A stretch of DNA of 64,000 bases, from NCBI GenBank assembly GCA_030762935.1, contig CM060898.1, forward strand, positions 99,145,281-99,209,280. The letters are read 5' to 3'. This document shows, one piece after another, positions 1 through 12,000 of the stretch; positions within the stretch are counted from its first letter, which is position 1, and each line of letters begins with the position of its first letter. Under the pieces are notes generated by a model, which ran no database searches, was not told where the DNA came from, and saw only the letters and a list, made by a program, of their open reading frames with translations. Both the position numbers and the translations under genes were made by a program. Source of the DNA: Hymenopus coronatus. Lineage: Eukaryota; Arthropoda; Insecta; Mantodea; Hymenopodidae.

Positions 1-183
1 CTCACCCTCTCACACTCACATACTCCCTCTCTCACACACTCACACTTTTCTAAAAATGCTTTTTTTGCATTCAGGAGGTCTCAAAACATGTATTTCTGGT
101 GAAATCTCTGTATGGAATTTTTGGATACATTACAATATCTTCTCTATACACTATGTACATAGCATGTATGGAGAAAGTAATAA
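1..183 (+). repeat. Repeat A, 3' part (cut by window edge)
   Basis: This is the right-hand end of the abundant non-coding family defined here as Repeat A. It carries the CA/CT-rich internal tract, then the family block ending in GAGAAAGTAATAA. The same block closes the copies ending near 12000, 17148 and 59670. There is no coding potential; the short ORF across it is chance. Confidence 0.75.
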
Positions 184-1017
184 AGGCTAACCGAAAGCCA
201 AAAGTTCAGCTTGCCATAGACAAAGTAGCCTTTAAAGAAAAGGTGGATAGGACTCAATACCAAAATGTAAATAGGTTTAAAATTGACATAATAGTACGTA
301 AAATTTGCTATGATTAAGGTTAGTCCTATGTATGTACTTACCAGTTAATAAATAATAAGAAAATAAATATAAACATTTTTATGTGTTTGGTACAAATAAA
401 TATATTATTATTAACATTAACCAATAACCTACTGCAGAAATTAAATTAATTCTACTCATATTGTCACATGGTGCAATTCCTGAGCTACAATTATCTTATA
501 AGGTTTTAATTTTAAACTTTAGCACAATTCCAAGCTGAGGCTTGCAAAACTCCTAATTCCTGTGCAAGCTTTTCAGAGATTTCTTTGGACTTCATTCTGA
601 CTTTTCTCTGATGTCGTTGAATTTTTCTCTATACGAACACAGCAGTTTATTTTTGATTTATTACCAAGAATAGATCCCATATCTCTAAATTCACAAGATA
701 GTGAATCTGTTTCTCTGTGAGATGCAGAAACACCACTCTATAAACTGCTATCTCACTCTTCCACAAGTTGGTTGTCACATAGGAATTATACATGAAGATT
801 CTGGGTGCTAATGTATGTGGAATGTTTGGAAAAATAACAGCAGAAACATGCTACAACATTAAAATATGTGGTCTCACCAGTTATTCAAGACTTTCTTGAG
901 CTGAATAGTTGACATATGTTGAGTAGCAAAAGTGTTGGTGAAACAGAGCTGGTTAGAAACAAAGAGTGCAAGCAATTCCCTGCAATATAACCACATATCC
1001 AAACAAACACTATATAC

Positions 1018-1265
1018 AAAAGAATTTGAGTCAGTTTTTGTAACACAAACATCACTTATTTTTACTTACTGGAACCGTTTTCAGGAACTCTTGTTCCCAT
1101 TTTCAACCCTTAATTCTGACTAACTCTTGCTTCGTTGGTGTCTACGACTACAGTCCGAGCATTTAATTTCATAAATTCCTGGTTTTTTTGTTTGTGGGAA
1201 TAGAATCTTTTAAATTTTAAAAATAAGTGATGTTTGTGTTACAAATTGACTCAAATTCTTTTGTT
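1018..1265. mobile_element. Short MITE-like element with 45-bp inverted ends
   Basis: The arm at 1018-1064 (AAAAGAATTTGAGTC...) is the near-exact reverse complement of 1218-1262, giving an element of about 247 bp with no ORF. The subterminal sequence (TTTTTGTAACAC, then CATCACTTA) is shared with the larger inverted-repeat element at 8055-8503. The two look like members of one non-autonomous DNA-transposon family. Confidence 0.65.
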
Positions 1266-1645
1266 TTTAATTTAATCACATCACTGTCACAAGCTTCTTT
1301 GCATATTTACAAGATTTCAATTCAAGCACTCTATATTTTAAAAATAGCAAAACCTGCGTATCAGAATATGCTTGAAATCCATGACTTGTCTTTATAAAAG
1401 ACATTGGAAATAAGAATTCAGGAACTTGTTACCAAAGATATCAAATTACTACATTTTTTCTTGCAAAAGGTACCAAATCCCATGCTGCAAAATATACCAA
1501 AGCCTCTTTAAAGTTCATAGCAAGACATATTAAGTATATGGTATTTAGGTATAAATTCCACCCAGATCCATTTTATAAGAAATGGTGGAGGAATTTAATG
1601 TTAAGGAAAGTTAAATTTTTGTTCTTGGTTATGCTAAGCAAAGCA

Positions 1646-1763
<118 letters not shown>

Positions 1764-2336
1764 GTATTATAGTTAAGTATATCTTCTTAAAAGCAATTCA
1801 CAATGAAAATCACAAAAGTTATTATTATTATTGTTGTTGTGTATTTTGTTGTTTTTTTAAGTGTTGTTCGATTATGAGTAAAATTTGTACACTATTTTAG
1901 TACATTTTATGGCAAAAAGTACCAACTCCAAAATTAAATTTCTAATAACTATACAGTGTTATTATGGAATATCTTAAATGCTTTACACAATTCATTTCAA
2001 AGAAGGCCGTCAAACATTGTATTTCAAATATTGTTTGTAAATGAAGCTTTTTGGAAATTTAACAATATTTTACTCCTTTGCCTAATGAAAAACATCTAAA
2101 ATGGCTGCTGCATCAACCAATGGAAATAATTTGCCCTCACGAATAGAAATTCAGGAAATCAATTCATGTTTAGGTAACAACCAATGTTCACTGCAGCATT
2201 TGTAGTTCAATGAGTATGTTTGCTCAACATAAAAATTTATCCAGTTGGACTTGGTACCTTTTGGAAACAACCTCCACATTGTTTATTTAATTTTGATAAC
2301 AAGAAAGTAAGTACAATTTTTTTTTTTTAATTACAG

Positions 2337-2555
2337 CTTTGTTATGGAAGAGGATACGTCTGTGAGCTTTGTGAAGATAATGAAGTTATCTTTCCTTTTG
2401 ACTCAATGGCAATGAGTTGCCAGAAATGCTGTGCTGTTTTCCATAGAAATTGTTGGACAAAAAAAAGTTACAATTGTCCAAAATGTGCTAGAATAGAAAA
2501 GCGAGCATCATTATTACTGGATAGTCCCTCCAGTGAAGAAAATATGTCCAGCTGA
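2337..2555 (+). CDS. DEF8: DEF8-like (Rubicon homology) protein, terminal coding exon
   Basis: The acceptor AG at 2335-2336 opens a 72-codon exon ending in TGA at 2553-2555. It encodes the end of a Rubicon-homology (zf-RING_9) domain: residues GYVCELCEDNEVIFPFD, a CxxC pair, then CAVFHRNCW and CPKCAR, followed by a short Ser-rich tail. This order (CELC, then IFPF, then FHR-C, then CPKCAR) is the pattern I recognise from the C-terminus of DEF8 and, less closely, PLEKHM1/PLEKHM3/Rubicon. The cysteines and histidine bind zinc. Family members act at endosomes and lysosomes through Rab7 or related GTPases; DEF8 itself is linked to lysosome positioning. The exon is phase 0 and should be preceded by an exon ending in the first zinc-binding cysteines, which I did not find in 1-2336. 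A DEF8 orthologue is favoured over PLEKHM by the PFDS and CPKCAR matches. Confidence 0.85.
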   Translation, partial: LCYGRGYVCELCEDNEVIFPFDSMAMSCQKCCAVFHRNCWTKKSYNCPKCARIEKRASLLLDSPSSEENMSS

Positions 2556-3502
2556 GCTGCATATTGAAGCTTAAAAATGTTGTGTATACTGACTTTGATT
2601 TCATTGCATGTACACCCTAAGGGGGAGAGAAAGAGGGGCTGGCAATGTTTTCTGACAGACTTGAAAGTCCAACTCGGACAATCGATAAATCTGAATTCAA
2701 TGCAGAATTTTTAGACACTATCAATTGTGTTTCACAACCTTCCAAGCTTATCTAAGATACCACAAGTATCAAAATGATTAACAAAGAGCAATTAATATTC
2801 CCATGACATAATTTTTATGCTCTGACTACAATTTTTATTTTTTAAAATACAGTTTCCATTGTTGTACTAATAGCTGGCAATATTGGTATTATGGATTTTA
2901 TGCATTTATGCTGTCATAATACTACAAAAATCTGATGTATTACATTCACATGACAACCTATAATCTCTACCATTTATTAGTGTCTATTCAAACTACAAAT
3001 GCTTATTTTTGTTTCTAGTTCATTTTAATCAAGATAGTTTTGCAGAAATAGCTACATTACACATTTCATTATAGTTACAAAGAGAATAGTGACTATTGAA
3101 CAGTTCAAATTATTAACAACAGAATTCATATTTTTGAAATGGCTTTTATCATAAGAAAGATTATTTGGACTAAGTTGTGTTTGTTCAAGAGATCTACATA
3201 TTTGTGTAGAATATAAAATTTAGAATCCCAATTAAAACAATTAGATAGGTTATAAGTAAACTTTTACATCCAATATCATTTATGTTATACAGGTTCTACA
3301 AAGTACACTGGTTACAAATGAAAACTTTTTTCTGTGATATGATTAAAAAGGGGCGACTTTTACTAATTTAATGTGCGCAGATTTAAAAGATGCATTCCGT
3401 TTTTCTATAGCATATCCCATTTTAACAATATAACAATGTGCAATGAAAATATAATGCATAATTTGCAAAAATATTACACACTCATATACAACTTATAAAG
3501 AA

Positions 3503-3534
<32 letters not shown>

Positions 3535-3599
3535 TAATAGCATACCTGAATTTGAGAAGGTGTGTTAGTTATCTTGTATACCCCTTTTTCTTTTCCAAT
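2556..3599 (+). other. 3' UTR and downstream of the DEF8-like gene
   Basis: There is no ORF of interest. The 3' UTR must begin here, but no clean AATAAA-plus-GT-rich polyadenylation site stands out, so its end is not set. An (AAT)n microsatellite lies at about 3507-3533. Confidence 0.4.
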
Positions 3600-4995
3600 G
3601 GAACAAAACAGATTACAGCCAAACAGTCTGAAATTTTCCAGCATATTTCTGACATTTCTTTGTCTTAAGGGCCTGTCATATTGCCCAGAAATTTCTTAAA
3701 TATCTCTCTGAATCCATTCCAAGCATATTTTTCAATTTCATTCATAGATCTGGCAAAATAACATCTGTCATTAATTTTGCTTATCTGTAATCAATCAAAT
3801 TGATTTTGACATGTAAAAATGATGGAAATTTTGTGCATAAATACTGAAAACAAGAGCAACTGCTGTTAAATGCTTTCATGAATTGTTTCATCATGTCAAG
3901 TTTTATGTATAAAACATCCAGGGAGTGGAATTTTTTGACAATCAACAAGAGGCACATTAGTAACATGTTTTGATCTAGGTTCAGTTGCTGTCTCTCAGGT
4001 CATTGGTCAATTTCCCATTGTTTGTCCCATACTCTGCTATCCCCTTTGCAAAGAAAACAAGGGAATTTGGTGCTAGTAACAAACCAATGACCTTCAAGTC
4101 ACCACATATTTGCTACCTGTGGTTGTGGTACTTCATTTTCTCAAGGACATGCTTCAGAGTTTCATAAGCCTCTCTTTAAGTTTGTAGAATGTGCAATTGG
4201 TATTGAAGCTAACTTGTTGCCATTATGAACTAACACTGCCTTAAGACTTGGTTTGGAAGAATCTTGGCTCACATGCTTCCCTGCCCAACTGTTAAATGAA
4301 ATTACACACACCCACACAAAACATAATTTGATCTTCTGCATTGTACTTGTGGAATGTACTCTGTTTTGCAATTCCTATACCATGAAAATGTAATGTGATA
4401 ACAAAATTCTTTTCCTGTAGTCTTGAGCCCAGTAATTCACTTTCTTTATAAGGCCTAAATCCCTCACTAAATTTTTTTAACTCAGATTGTTTAAACTGTG
4501 TCAGATTAAATAATACATTCTGGATCAGAAACCAATATATTGTTAGAAGTCACAGAGTTGCTATCAGATTCAGTGAAGTCTGCTGGTGGTGAAGGTATGC
4601 ATAGTTTGAGTACATGAGAAATAGGCATGTAGCCGAGTTCAGATTTGGATATTTAATTGATGCTTTATTTTGTTGTTGTTGTAGCCTTCAACTTTGCACA
4701 CGCAAACACAACAGTCGTCATGGTATTCTGCTGCTTTCTCCATATCAGTGGTTTGACAAATGGCATTGGCTTTAGTTTTCCTTCATTCTAATAATGTAAT
4801 CCCTCAACAAAACTAAAACATGCAATATGAGGCAGGAACAATTTATTCCAATCACTAATTTTCTTTTTGAAATGTGAGTAATATAGTTTCTTTATTTGTG
4901 AGTGTATTTTTTTAACCTTCACATCAAACATGTAACACCCACAATTGCAACAAAACTTCTGAGGACGTTGTAGACACTGTTTCCTGTCTAAACCT
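3600..4995 (-). pseudogene. Decayed multicopy arthropod ORF (probable mobile-element gene)
   Basis: Read from 4995 down to 3600, the minus strand gives, across several frameshifts and stops, a recognisable order of blocks. An N-terminal cysteine block (CCNCGCYMFD, IKKLYYSHF) and a MPFVKPLIWR motif come first. HNGNKLASIPIAHS, then KFPCFLCKGDSRVWDKQW, then DVLYIKLDMMKQFMKAFNSS follow. Intact homologues with the pattern 'LHNGNK-PSIPLAHS', 'CGDLKV', 'YTKYPCFLC-WDSR', 'LPPLHIKLGLMK-FVKAM' recur as uncharacterised multicopy proteins in arthropod genomes, which suggests they belong to a transposable element. The biochemical role is unknown to me. The copy is clearly dead: ORF pieces at 3781-3966, 4162-4371 and 4788-5063 are in different frames. 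Confidence 0.7.
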
Positions 4996-5320
4996 GATGT
5001 AAACATTATACTCGAACTTTTATTTAGACTACACATATAGAAGACAAACATATGTTTTATCACAAGTTGTCAGCTCAACTAAAGTTGAGATCTATGATAG
5101 CTGTAAATGTAAATCCTCACAAAAAGACAGACCTGATCCAAACAACAAAACTGATAACGTGCTGGAAATATAAACATAAACATCTGAGTGATAAGGGAGG
5201 ACAGAAGTGAGCCGATTAGAAAGAAAATCAACAAAAAATTTAGAATAAATAATAAAATGCAGGATTGTGCTTACAAATAGACGTGAACACTCTAGTTGTG
5301 CAGTACAAAGAGTGGGGGGT

Positions 5321-5346
5321 ACTATATATATATATATATATATATG
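5321..5346. repeat. (TA)n microsatellite
   Basis: A short run of TA dinucleotides about 75 bp outside the left end of the pogo element. Confidence 0.9.
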
Positions 5347-5421
5347 TATAAGTACTAGATGTGATAGCCAAAAATGGACTTCATTTTTTAAATCAGGGCA
5401 CTGGCTACTATTAAAGTCACA

Positions 5422-7579
5422 TACCATATTTACTCACATAAATTCCCCCTTTTTTCCCTAAAATTTTAAGTTGAAAAACCATGGGGGGGGGGGGTTATTA
5501 CATGGATATTTTAAAAAATGGGCAGGTACCTGCGATAAATAAAGCCAAATCAAACTTAGGAAAAGAAGACGGGATCAATTCTGTAGTTACGCTGTTGTTG
5601 CTCTCTTTTGCAAACTGAAGAACTTTAATTAATTCATTCTGGCATAAGTGATAGGAAGTTTTGGGCTCATGAAAGTATGTAAGAATGGCATAACTATGAG
5701 ACCTCATCATCTTTAACTTAGCCTTAATCAAGTTGCCATAAAATGAAACATAAATTTATTATAAAACAAAAAAAAAAATATATATATATATAACTGTAGG
5801 ATTATTGAAACAATATTAAAATTTTTCCACAGGTGCCACGCCGCAATAACTATTATGCAACCATGCTGGTAGCATGACTTTGGACTCGGTTTCTGCAACT
5901 CGGTGACATTGCAAAGATAAATATCATGAATAGAGCGAACATTAAGCTCAACCATACATTACATGAATAAAAAAATAAACATACTTGTTTTATTCTGCAT
6001 CACTTTCATCTGATGACATGCCCAAATCATCAGCATCATTGTCAAATTTGTTATCAGAATTGGCATCCCATGTCATGTGGTCCTCAGATCCATTGCATTG
6101 GAAATTCCCATCTTCTTGAAGCTCTTGGTGATGATTTCTGGTTTGATCCCAAGCATGTTTTATCCACTGACACACTTGATCAATGGAGGGTCGCTTGATG
6201 TTGCCAACTTTAGTGAGAAGTAGCGAACCAGACGCCATCCAATCACCATATAATCGGCAAAGATGCCCTTATTAATTGACACATCCAGAGGTTGTAGCAG
6301 TGATGTAGGGCCTCCAGGGATTATAGCTGGAACTGTGTTTATTCGCAACAGTTCTTCTTTAACTGGTTCCACCACATGGCCCCATAAACTGTCCAAAACA
6401 AGCATGGTCTTCTTCCTTAATAAAACTCCAGGGCGTCGATCCCTTACAACTTTCAATCACTCCTTCATGGGTTCAGCCGTCATCCATCCTTTCTCTTGCA
6501 CCCTCACAATTATTCCGGATGGTAAAGTTTTGCTTTTAAAAATAACAAAGGGTGGAAGTTTTCCTCCAACTGCTAGTATTGTTATCATCAATCTACAATG
6601 AAGTTTTTCTGCATCTGTAATTTTAATTAGTACTCTAGATGCACCTTTTATATCCATTGTCATATTTCTTGGTTTATCAAAAAAAACTAATGTCTGGTCC
6701 ACATTTCCTATCTGTGACAGCAGAAAATCGTGTTCACGCCTCCTTGTATTATGAAGCGGTGAAATGCAATCATTTTATCCATGTAACCACGTGGCAAACG
6801 CTGAGCAAGTGTGGTTCACCTTCTCAAACTAGGTCCCTTCCTCTGCATAAAGCGTGTAACCCACCCAGGCTAGCTTTAATTCTACATGTGAAATACCACA
6901 AATTTTTGCTGCTTCCCTGGCTTTCAACTGTAGCATTTTGTGTGTTGCGGCAATGCCATCATTCCTTAATCCCAAAACTTAATCTAACAGTTTTTGATCA
7001 ATCTTGAGATATTTCCCTTGCTTTGTGCCACAAAATGATCAACAAGTCGATCTTGCACTTCTCAACTCCTCATTTTGGTCTCTCCAATTATGGATTAATT
7101 TAGGTTCTACATCAAACTCTCTTCCAGCATATTTCATTCCGTTTTTCTCTGCAAAATTTACTACTTGCAGTTTAAATTTTGCTGTGTAAATGTTATTCTT
7201 TCTAACCATTGCATAATATGATAAAACTGTTTTCATGAATGGAAGAGACCGAACTGATTACTAGCAGAGATTTAAAAATGAACATACATTAAGCGCTCTA
7301 ATAACAGCTAATTAGGAACTAAAGATTGGGCATGTGGCTGACGTCAACCCTGTCAGCCACACTCAGGTATAAGGGCCTGAGCAAGAATGGGGAAATCAAG
7401 TGACCTTGATTCACTAACCTTGTGGAATTCTTAGAAGCAAAGCTTGTGAAGGTCAAGGGACATCCAAACTTTTTCAGGAAAAGTGCAATGAAAATTGCCA
7501 TTAAAAAAAAAAAAAAAACTTCTGAAAATTTTAGGGGAGAAATTACGTGAGAGGGGATATTCTACGAGTAAATATAATA
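5422..7579 (-). mobile_element. Pogo/Tigger-type DNA transposon with TIRs
   Basis: The left end TACCATATTTACTCACATAA matches the reverse complement of the right end, TATTATATTTACTCGTAGAA. Both start at a TA, the target duplication of Tc1/mariner-superfamily elements. Just inside the left end is a CCCCC...GGGGGGGG pair that can fold into a subterminal hairpin, typical of pogo-like elements with this ACTCGCATAA-type terminus. The only gene is the damaged transposase at 5990-7236 on the minus strand. Length is about 2.15 kb, normal for the group. Confidence 0.8.
5990..7236 (-). pseudogene. Pogo/Tigger-like transposase (frameshifted)
   Basis: The start Met at 7236 is followed by a psq-type helix-turn-helix (YTAKFKLQVVNFAEKNG, then AGREFDV and NWRDQ). 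DDE blocks follow: MDQTLVFFDKP, LAVGGKLPPFVIFKS, TMLVLDSLWGHV and SLLQPLDVSINKGI. The acidic Asp/Glu/Ser-rich tail stops at 5990. The three catalytic aspartates (in MDQT, VLDS and QPLD) all remain visible. The reading frame is broken into at least four pieces (7039-7236, 6457-6702, 6160-6456, 5990-6238), so the enzyme is inactive. An intact protein would bind the TIRs and cut and paste the element in the nucleus. Confidence 0.85.
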
Positions 7580-7659
7580 TTTTTCTTTTATACTTAGGAG
7601 CATTGTTGACTGTGCTATTCTTACAAAAGCTTACCTTTCTACCTGTCAGTCATAATAAA

Positions 7660-7937
7660 ATTTACAGATATTGGATAGGTAGAGTCAGACTGAAAAATTC
7701 AATTCCATAGCTGGGATTTGTACCACAGATCTCCCAGTCTCTAGCCAGTTGCTCTGCCACTATGTCGGCATGTTGCCATGGTAGATCAGTGGCAGAGCAA
7801 CCAGTTAGAGACCGGGAGATCTGTGGTTCAAATCCCGGCTATGGCATTGAATTTTTCAATCTGACTCTACCTATCCATCTCCTGTCGTACACACAGTTTC
7901 TGTGAGAAAACAATTAAATTGTCATTTACAGATATTG
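7660..7937. mobile_element. Inverted-dimer tRNA-derived SINE (family G) with 14-bp TSD
   Basis: The + strand copy (from about 7773) has a tRNA-like head: GGTAGATCAGTGGCAGAGC as box A and GGTTCAAATCC as box B, then a TTGAATTTTTCAATCTGACT tail. The same sequence lies in reverse complement at 7674-7772, so the two arms form a near-perfect palindrome of about 100 bp. ATTTACAGATATTG occurs at 7660-7673 and again at 7924-7937, which brackets the whole inverted pair as one insertion. A second locus (24565-24785) shows the same head-to-head layout. RNA polymerase III promoter elements are present; no protein is encoded. Confidence 0.8.
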
Positions 7938-8054
7938 TTTCATTGCACATTCTGTTGCCAGTACAAGAGGCATACAGCTAACTGAATTAATATTTAAATT
8001 TTTAGCTTAAAATTTACAATTTAGTACAGTGGACTTTGACAGTGATATGTTCTA

Positions 8055-8503
8055 ATCATTGAGATGAATTACTGAGCTGATTTTTGTGACACTCATCACT
8101 TACTATTATTTGCATGGAAAACATGTTTCTGAAGCGGTTTGCTTCTATCGTCAATTCCCGTTCGGCTGCCATCATCATCCATTGTGGGAAAGAACAACAC
8201 ACCATAAATATAAGTCCAAAAGTACTATAAGTATAGCAAGGAAAACACAGCTAATAGTTTGAGAGAATATCTACATAAAGAAGAACAGGAAGGATGTGTT
8301 CAGTTTTGAAATCCCATCAGGCCACCTACTGATGCAGAAGTTCATCCAAGCGCCATCAGAGACAAGGGCAAACACCATGATAGATGATAATAACAGTCAA
8401 ACTGTAACTGACGATAGAAGCAAATTGCTTCAGAAATGTTTTCCATATAAATAACAATAAGTGATGTGTTACAAAAATCAACTCATTAATTAATCTCAAT
8501 GAT
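8055..8503. mobile_element. MITE/foldback element with inverted ends of about 100 bp
   Basis: The left arm from ATCATTGAGATGAATTACTG through GGTTTGCTTCTATCGTCA pairs with the reverse complement of the right arm at about 8395-8503. No ORF lies in the roughly 240-bp middle, which includes TATAAGTATAGC-like filler. Subterminal similarity to the 1018-1265 element suggests a common autonomous parent. The transposase family is not identifiable from these ends alone. Confidence 0.7.
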
Positions 8504-9842
8504 ATTCAGATGTCTAAAAGTGGCTCAAAATATTCTAGCCTAGATTCCATACTTTTTTCATGATTGCGAGAATCAACTGAATGATGAGTGCCTCATAAAC
8601 TGACTAATGGAAAATTTAAATTAACACAACAGATATCTCAAAAATAGCTGATGCCATAAAAAGATCATTTTAATTAGTATACTTTTTATCTATCTATTGC
8701 CTATAGTATAAAAACTCTTTTTAAATGAAAAGACCAGTGCAGACTACTCTAAAAAAATTCAAGATCATTTTTGTCATGTAAATATCTTAAATATATCATA
8801 ATTTAATCAAAATCATTATAATTTTTGAGAAAATTATAAAAAAAGAACTGTGTAAAAGATAGAGGAGTGATTTAAAAATCTTCATTGCTTCACATTTTTG
8901 GAAGGAACTAAATTAATTTTCAACTTTGGTGTATATTGTACATTTTGTTTTGAGTATTGCTGTTTGCAGGCAGGAGTAGCATTCACACAGTACACTTTTT
9001 GTTTTTATTTATTTCTGATGAAATTTTTATATAGAATTTTTGTGTGGAAATCAATATTTCCATTACCTACTAAGTATCAGTAAATAAAGTAAAAATGCTA
9101 TCATCATTTGTACCCAATCAGCTATATTGAAAACACTGAATATATAACAATTATATGAATTCTCCATTTTAATTTAATTTAGTATATATTTTACAAATAA
9201 TTTATGGTTGTAGAAATGCTTATTGTTCTGTGATTGTACTTCCTGTTAATCATATAGATTCTACAATAATGGTTTGCCTATTCATTTTGTTGTACATATG
9301 CAGCTATACAAGAAGCTAAGACAATTCACAATTGTGGATAAAGTCATTAGTTTTATGCTATACTCCATATTCTTTCCAAAACTCATGAGAAAAATATTGG
9401 TGGAGGGAGACCTAGTATGAAAATGGTATTTTCTTATAAGTTATTACTATAGAAAATGTAAATACATATGTTGAATTAGCACACAAGTCAGTATTAATAC
9501 ATGCCTTCATTTTCAGGACCACTCTTTCATTATCCATGTTAGAAAAATAGTAAAAGTAGGCGCAAATACAAATGAAGTAATAAATCCTTACTTCTTAGGG
9601 TTAAATAAAAGCTTACAAACATTCTCAAAAAGGTTGTCAAAGAAATTTTTAAATTATTTTTTCTACATTTTAAAAAAAAAAAACTTTAAATTTTAGTTAT
9701 TATGAAATAAATGTACATATATATTTTAAAAATAATATTGTATAAAGCTTGTAAATATAAAAAACTGTTCATGAAATTGCTCACCAGAACATGTCAATTT
9801 CACAGTAATAGTCTAGTGTGCCATTGTTTTGTAATGAAGAGT
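8504..9842. other. AT-rich intergenic, nothing recognised
   Basis: No coding block, SINE head or inverted repeat was recognised here; poly-A and poly-T runs only. Confidence 0.5.
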
Positions 9843-10733
9843 AAAAAATCTGATGTGTTCTATTCACATGACTTTTTCAAGCTGTTAAACAACTTTCCTT
9901 ACAAAAGATTATTCTTTTATTTTTGACATGCTAATCAAGGTAAACATTAGCAGAAATGTCCTTATTATTTGCTTCCTTGTAAGTAGAGAGGATATAAGGG
10001 AATTCACTAGCCTAATTCAACAGTCAAATCTTCTAAAATCTGGTCCTATGTGAAACAGCTTAAGTTCAGCTCACTTTGCATGGCCTGCAGTAAAACAAGA
10101 GAGATGAAACAACAATTTTGAGAAAAGTATAAGTAGTATAAAAGTGAAACCAAAAACAAGGAATATCTTAGAAATGGTCAGCTATACATAAAAAACAAAT
10201 ATGACAAAAAATTATGTGTTTTAATGAGATCTACAATTTTGTGTAGTAAATTCTTGTCTATCTCTTACGTTTAATTGTTATGCAAAATTCTGTAAAGCTC
10301 ATCGAGAATAAAGAGGTCTTAAGAGGCTATTCCCAGAAAATTCAAATTATACAGTTTATACATGATGTAAATATCTTTAATATACAGCATTTTAATCAAA
10401 ATTGTTAGAGTCATTTTTGAGAAAAACAAACTTTTCCACGTAAAGGGCAGTTTAGGGTGGGGGGATTTTTTGGAAAATCTTTGTCACATTCTTGGAAGAT
10501 GCTAAACTTAAATACCAAATTTGGTTGTTAATGGTGTTTTCGTTTTTGAGACGTGCTGTCCACACACCCACGCATGCCCGCCCACATGTGCGCAGACCTT
10601 TATCGTACTCAGGGGACTTAAAATCATATATTTCTGGTGATAATATTGATATCAAATTTTTGGGTGGAATACAATACCTTCTTTATCCAACATATACATT
10701 ATGCATTCGGGCTGAGAAAATAAAAAGCATAAA
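9843..10733 (+). repeat. Repeat A, near full length
   Basis: Begins TCTGATGTGTTCTATTCACA and ends with the GAGAAAATAA block. It carries the family landmarks in order: CATGCTAATCAAGGTAAACA, TCAAATCTTCTAAAA, CAAGGAATATCTTAG, TTCCCAGAAAATTCAAA, CACACCCACGC and GGTGGAATACAATACCTTC. There is no ORF across the unit and no obvious terminal inverted repeats. Confidence 0.85.
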
Positions 10734-11149
10734 TACTCTCTTTTTCAGGAAATACAAACAGAAACTTACTTGAATGTTTCTTGTCTAATACTGAACCATA
10801 AGTTTCAAACTTATGCATGATTGCATTATAGTTTTTCTTGCAGGCAATAGAGTTTAGAAGCCTTTCAAGAAACTCCCTGCATACATGAGCAGATTTGTGT
10901 TTAAAATAAAGTTTGCATATAAACGCACACTCTTCTTTTTGACACTAAAAGTAAATACATGGTGAGTAATTGCTGCAAATCAGCTGTTTGACCTTATAAT
11001 ATTAAAATGAAATCTATTTTAATAAATGAATTTATGATAAAAATTTAATTTGTAGTCAATGTTGTTACTGTTTCATAGGTACTTCCCCCTTAATATTTCA
11101 TAGCATACTGTTCAAAACACTGAAGTATTTAGATGAGCAGCAGCAAATA

Positions 11150-12000
11150 CTAAAAATCTGATATGTTCCATTCACATGACTTCCTCTACATCTCTGTAAC
11201 AAATTATTGTTAAAATGCTTATTCTGCTATCTACTGCATGCTAATCAAGATAAACATTAGCAGAAACTATAACTTGCTTCCCTGTAAGTAGAAAGAAATA
11301 AGGGAATACACTAGCCTAAAGCAATAATCAAATCTTTTAAAAGCTGGTTGCCATGTGGTTGAAATTCATTTCTTTACATTGCCAAGAGTTGACAAATTCC
11401 AGTATATTAAACATTTAGGTATTTTAAAACAAACCAATAACAAGGAATATCTCAGAAATGTTCAACTCCACAAAAAAAAATGCATATGACAAATTGTGTG
11501 TTTCAACAAGATCTACGTTTTTTGTGTAGTAAGTTTCTGTCTCTCTCTTACAGTTTACCAGTTATGCAAAATTCAGCAAAACTCATCCAGAATAAAGAGC
11601 TCTTCTTAAACTATTCCCAGAAAATTCAAAATATACATTTTATTTGTCATGTAACATACAGTATTCTAATCAAAATCATTAGAACCATTTTTGAGAAAAT
11701 CAAAATATTTGAAAATCTTTCCATGTGACAAAATCTTTGTATCACATTCTTGGAATATACTAAACTTAAATGGCAAGTTAGGTATCTTTCCAACTTTTTG
11801 TTTTTGAGTAATCATGTTCACGGACACACACACACACATGCACACACATACACAGACCTTTTTCTAAAAATGCTTCTTTTTTATACAGGGGACTGTAAAA
11901 CATGTTTTTCCAGTGAAATCTCGGTATCAAATTTTTGGATGGAACACAATATTATATTTATACACTATGTAAATAATGCGTGTAAAGAAAGTAAAAATAC
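11150..12000 (+). repeat. Repeat A, near full length
   Basis: Same landmarks as the preceding copy, including an internal CACACACA run at about 11825-11850. It ends in AAAGAAAGTAAAAATAC. Only about 420 bp separate it from the preceding copy; that gap shows nothing recognisable. Confidence 0.85.

Noticed and set aside
6263..7189. Long + strand ORFs at 6263-6601, 6639-7007 and 7004-7189
   Set aside because: Antisense shadows of the pogo transposase, which has clear family motifs on the minus strand.
7781..7845. Possible tRNA gene (box A and box B present)
   Set aside because: It is part of a SINE: long non-tRNA tail, inverted partner and target duplication; the cloverleaf stems are not maintained.
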